DNA of 64,000 nucleotides from Stromatinia cepivora (Eukaryota > Ascomycota > Leotiomycetes > Helotiales > Sclerotiniaceae). Below, in pieces: positions 35,796 through 48,452 of this stretch (positions are counted from its first letter, which is position 1; every line of letters starts with the position of its first letter). The position numbers and the translations under genes are program-made. The DNA lies in contig RCTD01000004.1 in the NCBI GenBank assembly GCA_014898415.1, positions 1,735,001 through 1,799,000 of the forward strand, in the 5' to 3' direction. Below the pieces are notes generated by a model that was not told the origin of the DNA, did no database searches, and worked only from the letters and a program-made list of their open reading frames with translations.

Positions 35796-37666
35796 ATGGA
35801 GGCAAAACCACGAGTTAAGGTGGTATTATTGGATATCGGTGAGTGATGAAAACTTTTCACTCGGGCATTTACGGTTCCTGTTTTGTTCCTGTTCCTGCTT
35901 TTTCAATATCACCCGCCTGCAGAATTTTCGCCGGAATGGGGATCTTCGGATTAAGATGGATCACGTGGGTAGGATTAGAGAAAGGCATCGAAGAATTGTG
36001 ATGGGAGTGCTGATACATTCATTTTTTCTTCTACAGAGGGCACGGTGTGTCCAATTTCATTCGTCAAGGATGTGTTGGTAGGTAAACAAAAAATCTCCTA
36101 CTCTTTCCACTGGTCAATTTCTTCAGTATTCTATGCAAGAAGTCATGGGTCGCATATTCTTTTTACATGGAACAGGTAGTTAAGTTACCGTGTTGGTGTA
36201 GTTACCAGCCACGTCCAACGGTGCCAATTGCGATGATTGACTACTATCTCGATGATTTACGCCTTTACATCTTTACACAACTACAGAAAACTGTTGTACT
36301 TCATAAGCTACAGCATGCAGATATCTTGGGGGCAGGAAACTTGATCTGCGCATAGTCAAGTGAGAGCTATGATGTGCTGTCGTGTTACCAGCCTTTCTCT
36401 CTTCCAATGCTTCTACTCCGCTGTCATTGGTTGGGACGACAACGACGATGGAGCGTCCCTATTTGCTCCGTGATCGTCAAATCGAAGGATGACGATGGAA
36501 GAAGATAGAATAGATAGGACAATTGAATCGCAAGTGTGATGATATTCCCAGGTCGAGCAGAGATTGGATTGGTGCTTCATTGCAAATGGTCGCATGCCAC
36601 GTTCTCAACCATTGCGTATGGTCAATCCAATGCACGGATCAGCGTCCATGTCATTTGCGGGGAAGGGCGCCCCATATAGGTGTCTATCTATGTATGATGG
36701 CTTGGTTGCACCATACCCCATCGAAAATCTCACTCCATAGCGTCAGCATTCTGTTTCGTTTTGTTTTACTCCAGAGCAAGCACCTCAAACCCCCCTGAGT
36801 TCGAAGCCCACCACATATACGCCACTGGCTTTACCCCGCAATGAGCATGCCAGTAACAGATACATTCGAAACATGTATCTCTATGTATCAATGAGTATAT
36901 CAGATTAGTTCATCTGTCACGACCCTCTCAAACTATTACATGTCATCAATGTAAAACCATACCCGACAACTAACCACGCCAGCAGTTCCCATACGCTCTC
37001 GCGGCACTCCCAGAGACCCTATCCACTCAATGGGACTCCCCATCCTTCCTTCCCTATCGCTCCGCCTTCCCACCCGAACACAGCTCTACCCCTGACGCAC
37101 TCCTCTCTCATGTCCGCTACCTCATGGCTCAGGACCTCAAAATCCCATACCTTAAATCTCTCCAGGGATATCTCTGGCTCCACGGTTACGAATCAGGGGA
37201 ATTGAAATGCCCACTCTTCCCAGATGTGTATCCAGCGATGAAGAAATGGAAAGAAAACGGAGCCAAGATTTGTATTTATAGTAGTGGGAGTGTGGCTGCG
37301 CAAAACTTATTGTGGAGATACACGACCGAGGGGGATTTGAGAGGTTGTATCTGGAATGGAGTCGATGGGGATGAGGAGATCGAAGGCGGGTATTGGGACA
37401 CGGTTAATGCGGGGTTGAAACAGGAAAGGGCGAGTTATGAGAAAATCGTCAAGGCAAATCGGGCCCTGGGGGAGGTAGGTGAATGGTTGTTCTTGAGTGA
37501 TAATGTTAACGAGGTGAGAGCTGCAAAAGAATCTGGAATGAAGAGTTTTGTAGTTGTGAGGGAAGGGAACGCTCATATTAGTGCGGAGGAGAGGGAGGGG
37601 CAGGTGCTTATTAAGAGTTTTGGGGAGGTGGAGACGATGGTTGGGGTTGCTGGTGAGAGGGCATGA
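35796..37666 (+). CDS. UTR4: Enolase-phosphatase E1 (methionine salvage)
   Basis: A HAD-family bifunctional enzyme that converts 2,3-diketo-5-methylthiopentyl-1-phosphate to the acireductone in methionine salvage. Three exons (35796-35838, 36037-36077, 36986-37666) total 765 nt and 254 residues. HAD motif I is split by the first intron: VVLLDI then EGT, giving D13 and E15. Exon 2 encodes only VCPISFVKDVL, continued by FPYALAALPE in exon 3. Further motifs are KIPYLKSLQGYLWLHGYESGEL, HAD II IYSSGSVAAQNLLW and HAD III WLFLSDNVNEVRAA. All match UTR4/MASA. The second intron is 908 bp, far above the other introns here. Family length (about 230-260) fits. Confidence 0.95.
36078..36985 (+). other. 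Unusually long intron 2 of UTR4
   Basis: The GTAGGT donor and the AGCAG acceptor are fixed by the HAD sequence on both sides. At 908 bp it is at least five times the typical intron of this window. No coding frame, tRNA or obvious snoRNA box pair was found inside. Confidence 0.8.
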
Positions 37667-39104
37667 TGATTACGGAAATCGAATCCAAATATCAATATTG
37701 TGACGGAACAAAAGTCTTGCTTTTACATTCTTTTTTTCTGTATACTGTTACGTCTTTCCCCATGCTACATGTCGCAATCTCAGATCATAGTGTGATTTGC
37801 CTTTTCAATCCATCAACTCGTTACTCTCTCCCTTCACTATCACCGGCTTACCATGGCTTTACCTCTTCATTCTCCACTACACCAACTCCAATTATCCATC
37901 CACCCATCACGCATTATCTCTTCCCATCCTGAAACATCCCAATTCTTTCTCCAACTATCATTACATTAATACATCTCTGGGGTGCATATAGCTCGAACTA
38001 GCGGAATAAATGGGAAAGCTTCCAATCTTAAGAAAAACCGAGCATTTAAAAGTTGCATCTTCAATCTTCCAAACAATTTCGGATGTTAAAATCTTTTCAT
38101 TGTTAGATTGCAGTCCGTAGTATTAAAAATCCTGTACACGCTGTATATGTTATCTATTTTTCTCATGCACCTCTACTTCTTTAGCTTTCTCTCCCTTCTT
38201 CTCCTTAGATGCCCGGAGCAAAGAGAACAATATACATTACTTCTTATTCTTTTGTATACGGCATATATGATGGTATAAGATTTAATGCTAGAAATACAGA
38301 GATCGTAAACCCGACAGGGTGTAGTTCTAGTTGAGTATTGGAGCACGGCGTAGAGGGGTAATGCGGTACGGGTTGTATGTCCAGATGTTGGTTGGTGGGT
38401 TTGGACTTGTGTTGAAATTGAGGTTCAGGTCTAGGTTCAGACTCGTCACTCAGAAGGTTAGGGTTTGAATGTTTGGGCTGAGAGGGCAAAGTGGAGGTAA
38501 TTGCGGGGGTCGCGCGTTTTTGAAAGGGGATTAGGTTCTGTGTGTGAGGTAGATGGTATGCTAGAGTGAATGGGGTGTTGATATAACTGAAGGAGGAATA
38601 GGGGCGATTTCATGATTGAACTGGTGGAGCGGGATATCAGTTCCTTGGTAGGAACAGAGAACACGGCGTGGAAGCGCTGTGTTTTGACTTGAGGTTAGAT
38701 GGCATCGCTGGGTAGGGATCTGGAGCCATATGGGATATGATATTAGATCAGGATGTTCAATAGTCCAAACTAGCAGGCTAGATATAAAACCTCACAATAC
38801 TTGAAAGGCTGCGAATATTTTAACATAATTTAATGTTAGTGTTTAATTTGGGTGGATGCATGGCTGCGCATGTTGATCTAAGCATTCAAGGCGCGAAATG
38901 TTGATACTCCAGCAACAACCCGTGGATAATGGCGGCAGAGGAACAATTGCCCGTTTCCATTCCTCTATGATACTGTCCACGGAGCTTCAAGTCATCTATT
39001 ACGGAACTTGTGGAAATTCTGTGATGAAGCTAACAGCTACCCATATTCGCAAGGCAGAGAAAACTTGACCCTCTCGTGTGCTTTACAGTACTAGACCACT
39101 TATA

Positions 39105-39470
39105 GGCTTTTTTACACCAAAACTCATCTACTTTAACAAATAATTATATTTACAATAATAATAAAAAGATCTTTCAAATTCACAATTTCAGATATTTCGA
39201 TCTAAACTAATAATCAAAAATTTGAAATTTATTTTAACGATTTTCCTAGATTATATAATCAAGATAGAAAATTAATAAAGTAAATTTAATCTGATTTTTG
39301 CGAAGAAAATTAAGAAAAATAAAAGTTTCAATTTAGAATTACTATTATTCAATGAATAAATTTTTGGTGGTTTTGAAATTTATTATATATAAATAATCAA
39401 AATTATAAAGGAGTTTATTTATTGAATTTTCTATTGTATCAAAATATTCAAATGAAAACTATGTATTTTG
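39105..39470. other. AT-rich block 1
   Basis: Roughly 365 bp that are almost entirely A/T with runs such as TTTTAACGATTTT. This resembles the AT-rich relics left by repeat-induced point mutation in filamentous ascomycetes; no repeat family can be named. Confidence 0.6.
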
Positions 39471-42400
39471 GCTGTTTTTGATGTATAAGTGGAGGGGGTA
39501 CTGTAGCCCTCGATTGTTTTCTCCCAGAAGTCCAAGGGACGACTGGATGACTAGTGAAGGTATTGCATTCACAAATATGAATACAACAACTGCATCGAAG
39601 ATATCTATGCAGATGAATGATATACAAAGTAGCAATGGCGGAGAAGCTGCGGCCACTGATTTTAATAAAAGGGAGAGAAGCGAAATTTGGAAATTGAGCT
39701 TCAGACGGTTAAAACCATTGTCTGAAACTAATTAGAAGAACGAGAAATGCTCGGACCAAATGTCTGCATGGAAGTATTCAATGCTCAAAAGTGGTATGAG
39801 GGTCTGAACTATTGTGTGATGTTCGATATGCGTAGTACGAGACGCAAGTAATTGTCTGATTTGTTTGCGGTATCATTTGAACGACCCGGTCTAGCGTGGA
39901 ATATTTATAATGAATCGGATAAGAAAAGTCCAGATGAAAATAGCATATTAAGTCCAATCCAACATCTTGTTTATTCTCAGACATTTTAAAGAGAATGGAT
40001 GACGAAAAGAGTTCTCAAGACATTATGCACTCATATCAAACACCGTCGTCCTCAAAGATGTCCATCTGCGATACTTACGCCATCGGTATCCTGTCGGTCC
40101 ATACCTTATGAAGGTGTCGGTCTTGATATTGGCGATACGTGAGTAATAATGTTGGAACCAGGATCACCTATTAATTCATTCTCGCCTTGTGCTGCAATAT
40201 TTGCCTCAGCACATATCGATTCGAGGAATTCATTATGATTGTCGGTTAGCCCAGGTCCCTATCGAAAATAATCATATATACCGACCTGATATCCTCGATT
40301 ATATCAATCGAACATTTTTCGCATGTTGATGAATCATCTTTCTTCTTATATTTCCCCTTATATTCTGAAGTTCATTAATAGATTACTAAGTATGCATATA
40401 TTGAACCAATGAGTCAAACACAATTTAATGTTTTTGTCTGACTGAACCGAGATTTTAATTTCTTGTAGATGGGACAATTGCCTCATTCGCAGTTGTACAA
40501 ATATGCTATGATACATATACACATAGTGGAGGATGCAGAGAGAGTTGTGAAATAGTGGGAACGGGTGAATTCCGCCCTATAGGATTCACCACAGCTATCC
40601 AATTCCTCAAGCACACATCATATTCCATTTACGCATCCGGGATAGTGGGAAACGATTCATGTTCGACCCATGAGCTGCATTCATATCCTAATCCGTGTTA
40701 TAACGTGCGTTCCCGCTCGGCCTTGGCCGCAGTGCTCGGAAATTGATAGCTTAATGTGTAGGTTTATCTCATATCATCATATCAACTTGCTGTTGAAAAT
40801 TTTAACATTCCAAATGACTTCGCGAATTTCACATTCGACTTGTGGTGACAGTTGGATACGTAGCGTTGCATTCGCTTGTCCCATCTACGAAGTATCTTTT
40901 GATCGAGAAGCTGTGGATGGTATGAGAATATACATTTAGCGATATTGCAAAGAGATCCTAGTAGTTCTGATGCCACTTTGACAATGATAAATTTCTGTTC
41001 TTGTGTCTAATGAGACATCTAATCTTTTTTCCGACGTTAAACGTAGAACTGTTTAAAACTTTGAGATTGCATAGAACAATAAAACCATACAAATCATTGG
41101 AATCGTTTGAAAGATTGAGTTGTACTTCAGAGTTCAGCCTTGCGATTTTGTACTGCAGTCCGGACCATGGGAAACTCATCTGCAGACGAGCTACGCCTGG
41201 AAAGCAGCGATCATTGCAGGTTTCCCTCTCAATATGGAATCTATCCTTGACCGAAAAAGAACTTAATGATTATTGTGAGACAGAAGGTGGTTGGTGCAAA
41301 GATATGTGTGGAATATTTGGAATCTTTTCTTCTTAGAAAGGCAGTAGTCCTAGCTACTTGTTGTGGGCCCCAGATTGAGACTGGATATGGCCATTTGAAA
41401 GAGATGACATGCTTCTTCTCAAAAGCCATTCAAGAGATCGTTAACATGAGTAAGTGTACCTCAAAGATGGAGCGGCAATTGCGACTCGAGAAGGAGTACA
41501 CATATGGGAATGCTTTAGCCTATGGGGCCACGTGGAGACTAAGCGGAGTATTGTAAAAATTGTGGTTAGCTATTATGGAGTTTTAAGGTCTCGGCTGGAC
41601 ATGAGTGGAACCTTCACGGTAAAATGGCATATTACTGAAAATGTGGATCTGAGCCTCGGGAATGGTATCGGGTGAGAAGAGAAAACCCGATAGAATGGTT
41701 AGGGCAGATGCAGTATGAGTGTATTCGAATATAAGCATAAGTGGGATGGGAAGAGAGGAGTCTGAATTCATAGAAGTGCACTCAACTTAAAATTTGAGAG
41801 CACAAATCGACAGACCTAGAAAGAGATGAAGGGTAACAGTATATCGATGAAGGTAGAGTGGTCCGTGTTCTCCTTAATACACGGACAGAAACTATTTCCA
41901 CATGCACAAACTAACGGTCCGTACCGTGACACGGGAGCTAAACAAGCGAGAACTTTAAGGAGGACGTGAGTCGACTGGGTTGGGGCTGATAATCTGGATT
42001 TGCCGCTAATATCATGTGTTATTCCTGGAAGGACAATTCTCCGAAGATGGGGAAAGCAGGTGAGCATTTTGGATGTCAACGTGCGAATATTCTCCCAGAT
42101 GGCATAATGTTCCTGCTCTACTTCTCGCTTCTCGTGATCTAATGCCAGGAATACCTAAGAATGGGTTCGAAGCTACTGAGGGAGTCACATTAATACCCCG
42201 CATTGGCTATTGCGAACTTTGTTTGGGGATTTTTTGTAAATGACTTCAAAAATAGAAAGACAAAATATATCCAGAGGCTCATGTTGAAGATCTATTAACG
42301 ACTTTAAGATCTTCTCGAAGTCTCCCATACGTCAGGACTCAGTTTGAGTTCTGGAATGGACGGAAAGTCGAACCACAAACACGCTTGTCGTATAGTAGCG

Positions 42401-43249
42401 TTGCCTAGTGACGTGGGGGGTCACTAGAAGCCGGCGAGGGGGCCAAACAAAATATGCAGCCCCACCAAGAAAACGTCGTGAGTGGCCGATTGCGAGAGCT
42501 GACGCGAAGAATTTTTCTTGAGACGTGATCCACTGAACTAAAATCCATCTTGAAGGGGGGGAACCGGCGACAGGGGAGCCATGATTCTTAGCACGTTTGT
42601 CTAGGGATTTCCCGGTTCTGTGCATGATCGCATAAAGTATCGAATAGGCGTTAGCGAGATCGGGGGCTAAAGACCTGAATCGACGTTTTTTCGGGCGTAG
42701 AATTAATTTCAATGGCGCAAGTATTGTACATGGGTGCTAGTATTCTCGGAAAAGCATTGCGTCTGATGAGCCGGAATGTCTGTTCATGTTGCCGGGCATG
42801 CAATCATACATTAAGGTCGGCTGGTAAAGCGTGCGCCACATGTGAGAATGTCGGTCAAGAAAATCTACGCCGCAATTCATGCATCTGTCCAAATCTAGAA
42901 GGCTCTTTGTTTAGATATATTTGTAGCCGTCAGGCAGCAACTAGTATAACAGTCGCATATCTCTGTACATCCATATCTAACGAACGTGGCTATTGCATGG
43001 AACTTTTTCGTTTGAGATGCCACAGCACTTTCTTTAGTGGGGGTCTCATGCGGATGTGGTGTTCTGAAGGTGTTACACTCTATTCTTGGCCGCCGAATTC
43101 TTGTACGACGCTTTAATAACCCCGCTCATGTAGTCTTGGCTTTAGATTGAAAGATTGCAAGCAACTAGGGCTGCGTGACCTGTAATTTTCGTCCGGTATT
43201 TCATAGGGCGATTCCGGCTAACTGTTACAACTTTGAAAGCATCACAACA

Positions 43250-43560
43250 AATGCCGGGACGACCTCCAGTTGTAACTCTACCAATCCAAAAATTAATGCC
43301 AGAATATCAAGCGCGGAGAGTTTCTTTGCGTGCCGGAATATTTGTCCCTCGAATATCCATAGTGTTGCCCTTCGATTCCACAATGATTTCGCTTTGATCG
43401 CCAAACTAAATGATTTAATAGCTTATTCAAACCCTTGTCTATCACCCAGCAGTATGACACGCTCCAAATGCAGGTCCATGCTAGTATCATCATTCATGCC
43501 CAATGATTCGGATATATGATTTTAAAAGCCATGCGTATTAAAAATATGGGGCTCCATTTG
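43250..43560 (-). pseudogene. Possible decayed protein-coding relic
   Basis: On the minus strand one frame reads as helical, protein-like sequence (for example MNDDTSMDLHLERVILLGD, AIKSFSLAIKAKSLW, LSALDILALIFGLVELQL) but is broken by several stop codons. No family is recognised. It could be chance, or a remnant of a fungal accessory gene. Confidence 0.25.
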
Positions 43561-43731
43561 CCATTATTGTTATCGTTGTCCTGATAATTTGTCAAACCTT
43601 CAACTGTATCATGTTATTCGCAGGGTCCTCATTGCGGAGGAAGAGTCTTCGTAGCATCCTTTGTGGGCCTTTTAGAATGAACAAATAAAGTCAATTTATA
43701 TACGCCGTGTCTTGTAGAATATATCGTTTAC

Positions 43732-45685
43732 CTAGGTGTCCTTCCAAACATCGCGGTATTTTGCCCATTCCTCAAAACCTGAAAGATCAGTTCTGTTTTC
43801 AAGTACATAGATCAAAGTGAGACTCACCGAGTTGTTTTAGTTCGTCCACATCATTTGCCACACCATCAAAGAACATTCTCCTCATACCTTGCTGGTATAA
43901 TTTTTTAATACATGCATTTAGTAATTCAGGGCGTATTGGCTCTTTTCTTTGTGCTTTAAACTAAATTAGTATCGAGAGGATTGTCGTAATGAAGCAGTTC
44001 AAATCACTTACGGGAAACACATATACATGTAACTCCGCCAACATCATGGCCGATCCGCCCTGCCCAGGGCAAATTAGAAGATATTGAACTGCCACAGGAT
44101 GGAGTGTATGTGAGCGCCGTTGCAATGATTTGATCTCCCTCCAGACATAATATGATATCTTTTACGTAGGGCCCGTTCATCAGATCAGAGTATTGATCGA
44201 ACCATCCCAAGTTGCCTTGTTTGATGGATGCTTCCTCTACCAAATGAAGGACCTTGACCATATCGTCTTGTACACTCTGTCGATAAGTGAAACTTTCTTG
44301 CTGTTGACTTTGCCGATAATTCCATTTTGTGAAGTCCAGAATCAAGTCATACACAGATTGGCCCTGACCCTTTAATTCCCTACTTAGTGTCCAGCCTCTT
44401 CGGCGGAACCACTCGTCATTCACAGTTAATTCCCGGGACGAAGAAAGGGGTGGCCCATACAAGAGTCTCGGAAATGTGCTGCCAAGCTGAAAACGGATAA
44501 TCCCTCGCGTGTGTCTAAGTTGTTCAATGGCATGATTAAGAAGACTGAGACCAATACCTTGCCGTCGACATGTTTTTCCAACTACAAGAATTGCTAGAGA
44601 CGCAATAAGCCTCTCACCTGCTCGATCAACGTATGAAAGGTATGTAGCACAGAAACCAAGGACTTCGCCAGCTCTAGGGTCACGAACAACATAATGTTTT
44701 GCGTAACCTGGGCGGCGAAGGAGAGATACGAAAGCTTCAACGTCGATGGAGAACCGGTCATCAAAGTTATCAGTCCACAGATTGAGAACACTCGATACGT
44801 CTCTGGTTTCATTCCATTGGTCAACAGCCCAAAGCCTAGGCCGTACTGGCACCGTCCCACCGGATGCCGAACTAGCTAGTCCTACTCTAGGATTAGGTTC
44901 ACGCTCTCCAAAGATCACTGCAGCTGCATCTTCCATCTCTCCCGCGGTGTATCCGGAGGTTAGAATGACTGTGGGGAAGGGAATTGAATCTTGCATATTT
45001 GTCTGATCCCCGCATACCATAATGATACTACGACCGGTCCAAATATTAGTAATTGCTATGAAGGATGACCTTTTCGGGAGGGGAGGGGGATGAACAATTA
45101 AAAGTGTATAGAAAACAGAGAATTTTCAGAAGTAGAGACCTTAGATAAAACTGGACAGCAAGGAATGTGACAAAATGTTAGATTAAGCATACCAAGGCTT
45201 GTGGTCGCTGACTGCAAAGAGGACTTCTGCGTTTTCGAGCTGAAGCCGATGTTGGGGATGATGAACGAAGCAAAGTATGATAACATGGCTTCTTTTTATG
45301 AAACCCAGATGAGTAGAAGTAATGCCATTTCTGCGTTGATTAGTCTCAGCCTCGCCAAGTGTGATATCCCACTTGCCTTTGTGTGTAGGGAATATGACGG
45401 ACTTTGGCGTGTCTCTTGGCTAGAGCCCGTCCCAAACATTCAAATGGATCACTAGTGTCTGTGACGTCTTGACTGATCGGTACTACAATCGGGGTAAGAA
45501 GTACAAGGACGTCTGATTCATTAAGGGAGCGAATTCTCGTCAAGAAATCCGCCGAGTCTCTCAATATTGTAGCTGAGATATTCCCTTCAACTGACCGATC
45601 TTCTGATATATTTAATGACGTAAAAATAGAATCTTCATCTGCATCCCTAAGTACAGTCAGAGCGCCGATTGTAACTATCTTGTGA
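43732..45685 (-). CDS. C-terminal part of GH3 N-acetylglucosaminidase with GNAT acetyltransferase domains, 5' end unresolved
   Basis: Five exons fit phase exactly: 45377 to about 45685, 45193-45330, 44012-45027, 43828-43953 and 43732-43778. The first part matches the C-terminal sandwich of fungal NagZ-type GH3 enzymes (ESDVLVLLTP, DPFECLGRALAKRHAKVRH, ITSTHLGFIKR, PTVILTSGYTAGEMEDAA). Then comes a GNAT region with the acetyl-CoA loop CRRQGIGLSLLNHAI, and a second GNAT-like half ending LGFEEWAKYRDVWKDT. GH3-GNAT fusions are known in fungi (for example Rhizomucor miehei). The intron 45331-45376 has a GC donor (GCAAGT). The catalytic barrel, about 340 residues, should lie upstream but is not recognisable between 45.7 and 47.3 kb; only a short helical fragment near 45900 might belong. 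Either many small exons hide it or the gene is 5'-truncated. Confidence 0.65.
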
Positions 45686-48452
45686 CTATAAGTGAGGGTG
45701 CATACATTGGATCGTTATTGTTTCCTGGCGCCGCATGGAAGGACGACATAGCTGAGACCTGTTTTGAATCAACATTTTGGCCTTTCTTTTGCATTTCAAA
45801 GCTACCTCTAGTTACCAAAATTGTAAGGGTCAAAGACTAGAGAAGAGGTTGTGAGAAAGGGTGTACCAGAAGGAGTGTACCGGCAGCATGGTTGCTCAGC
45901 GTTTCTATGGCTTGCTTGATGACATCCCTAATTTTCGCCTAATTACGTTCCTTGTACAGGTGATAATATAGTGTTAAAATATTGTTTACTGCGTTTAAGG
46001 ATCAAGTATGATACGACGTTTTCCACTTTTACACAAATTCAACTGTAACACAGTAACACTGTTCTCTTTGGCTCCGGCGGAATTAGATTGCCGCCAGTGC
46101 GAAAAGCGTGTGGATTTTATACCCTGGTGAGAAGGGCCATAGTCGATCGAGGGTAGAAACGAATATCATAGGATAAAGACAAATTCGTGCACCCACACGT
46201 TGCAAGGGCCGACGCCGACGCGCACAAACCCAGATGCGGGTGCTTTTGTAATTGATCATCGAAGGACTGGGCTGAAGTGCAAAACCATACCATGATAGGG
46301 TGGTTCATTTTGGAGCGCCAAAATGATACCTTTTGTTCCCAATGAGGTATCATCCCGTGGTCCTGTTAATACCATGGAAAGCTTTGGAAGAACTAACAAG
46401 GTTTACCAATTTGTTTCGCCCAAGGGGACAATATAGCCGCACCACAGGGTTTAGCGTGATGGACCAAAACCGCTGTGGCAGAGCGAGTATATATGTAAGA
46501 TCATCCGAAGATACTTTAAATGCTCCAAAATTCTTCCCCTATAATTCAGAACATATTTCCCCCAAAGATTGAAATGCCAGAGAATATTGACTTGTTTTCC
46601 GTCTTAGATTCCAGAGGTAGAAAGCATCAGCACCGTGGCCTTAGGGCATTCCTAGTGCGTGACGAGCTCGGGCTTGTGCCTGCATTATGCATGCTCAGTA
46701 GGATGAACAAAGTCCAGGGAAGCCGGCCGATTTCGTACAGGCATTCGATATTTCCATTCCGATAACCCAACTAGGGCATGAGCACGACTGCTTAACAATG
46801 GGATCTGATATCCAATTCGGGATTGAACATTCAACTGCATATTCGCGCTTGAACAGACGATTGGCCAAATTTTCTAGAATCGTTCCATGACCCATAAGCA
46901 GAGACGAAGCCAAGCCCAAAAAGTTAAAGGTTTTTCATGGCTTATGTATAGGTTTATACGTCACATGTTCTGTTCCAGACATCTAGCAGGATGCTGTGTA
47001 ATAAATTTTTTCCAGGAATGACAAAACGAGGTCTAAGGCGACAGTATCAGCACAGCAGGTCAACGCCTTGGAATCATCTACTCACAAGTAAAATTTGGTA
47101 ATGCATGTGCATCGAAGAAGGCTTGCCTGGGCCTGATTCGCCTCTCTCTGCTTCTCGCGGGTATTCCGAAGAAGAGATTCTGTACAACACCAACACATGC
47201 TTGCCATTCATCCCCCCCGAACCAGGACGGAGTTGCAGATTTTCAATTGACTGTCTGCCATAGAACACATCCATTTGCTGGCACGCTTTCCGTGCGTGGC
47301 ACCGGTCAGCGCTATTCCCTTACATGACAACAGAAATGGTTCTTTTTAGCCAGACCGACACGAAATCATCTTGAGTACATAGTGTGGTTGCCCGGCAAAG
47401 AGAAATGACTTCACAAGCGACGCAATGTATTGACAACAGTGTATATTGGAAGCTTAAAGCCCAGAGATCATATGGCAGAGAAGTCCCGCCCAGAATCAAA
47501 AGATGTCGTATGCATTGAGGTCATGGCTAGATTGGGATAAGATGTGCCTAGATATACAGGCTTAGCGGTCTAATTACCAATGTCGTTGGTATTGAGATAG
47601 GATAGAAGGTATCTTAAGCTATCCAATTTGCTGAATCTTTTCGATACTCAAAGGTATGCGGGGGAGAAGGGTAGAATGTGATTAGGGATATTTTTGAGGT
47701 TGGGGCGGTCACTGTGTGTAAACGCGAAAGGAGTTCGTCAGGGATCAGCTGTCTTCGGTCTTCGCGCACATTCTTGGTAACACAAAAAGGCTGAGGAGGG
47801 AGTTCTGTATATGCTAGTTAGTCTCTCCATTTGGACCCAATTCATTCTTCGAGATTATTTGAATATATCAATATATTGTTCCATTTCAAAGTATTTTGAT
47901 TAGACCGGGTAGATTTCTATATTATATATGTTCATTTTTTTCAATTAGAATATATACGTAAAAGTATATATTTATCTAGACTAAATTATAATACTTTTCT
48001 TCTATTTCAATTCTTTCTTCAACTAAATAAATTGGATCTTTCAGATTGAACTTCTATAACTTCAATATAATAAAGTAAACTCTCTCTATATATAAATATA
48101 GACATATTTTGACTTTTTATAAATGATCGAAGAAAAGTATTTAAATAAACTAAAAATACTATTCTGTCTTTAGTTCTCTTTTCAACCTTCCCAACTAAAT
48201 TAAAATAATCTCCCGATATAAATAGAATACAGAACCGTTAATTATATAGATCCTCTTTCAATGATATAGCTGTCCGAGAAAAAATACTTAGATAGGCCGG
48301 CTAATATCATCTCGGTCTTTTGATTTCTCCTCCTAGTGAACAATCGAGAACATCAAAAATACGCAACATGTATACTTCTGAATGCTACACCACAATTCCA
48401 CAAAGCAATCAAATAGATAACAAGAAGAGATCAAATCAAGTATTCACTAACT
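45686..48452. other. Region upstream of GH3-GNAT and CENP-I, with AT-rich block 2
   Basis: No intact gene. Several short minus-strand frames are present, but none shows GH3 barrel motifs. From about 47860 to 48290 the sequence is strongly AT-rich, similar to the block at 39.1 kb. The last 150 bp should contain the CENP-I promoter. Confidence 0.5.
47860..48290. other. AT-rich block 2
   Basis: About 430 bp dominated by A/T with few CG dinucleotides. With block 1 it brackets the poorly conserved 39.5-47.9 kb segment. Confidence 0.6.

Larger units (their letters stand above)
37667..43731. other. 6 kb without intact genes; AT-rich and decayed coding relics
   Basis: No intact gene is recognised. 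From 39105 to about 39470 the sequence is strongly AT-rich. Beyond it, open frames up to 134 codons occur on both strands without family resemblance. A minus-strand stretch at about 43250-43560 reads as protein-like sequence interrupted by stops. The composition suggests an old, decaying accessory region. Confidence 0.5.

Noticed and set aside
36780..36830. GAGTTCGAAGCCC resembling a tRNA B box
   Set aside because: No A box or acceptor-stem pairing at the right distance.
42712..43116. Cys-rich 134-codon frame on the plus strand, with a 126-codon frame nearby on the minus strand (42332-42712)
   Set aside because: Cysteine spacing fits no zinc-finger or secreted-protein pattern, there is no signal peptide, and the surroundings are decayed. 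Treated as chance frames.
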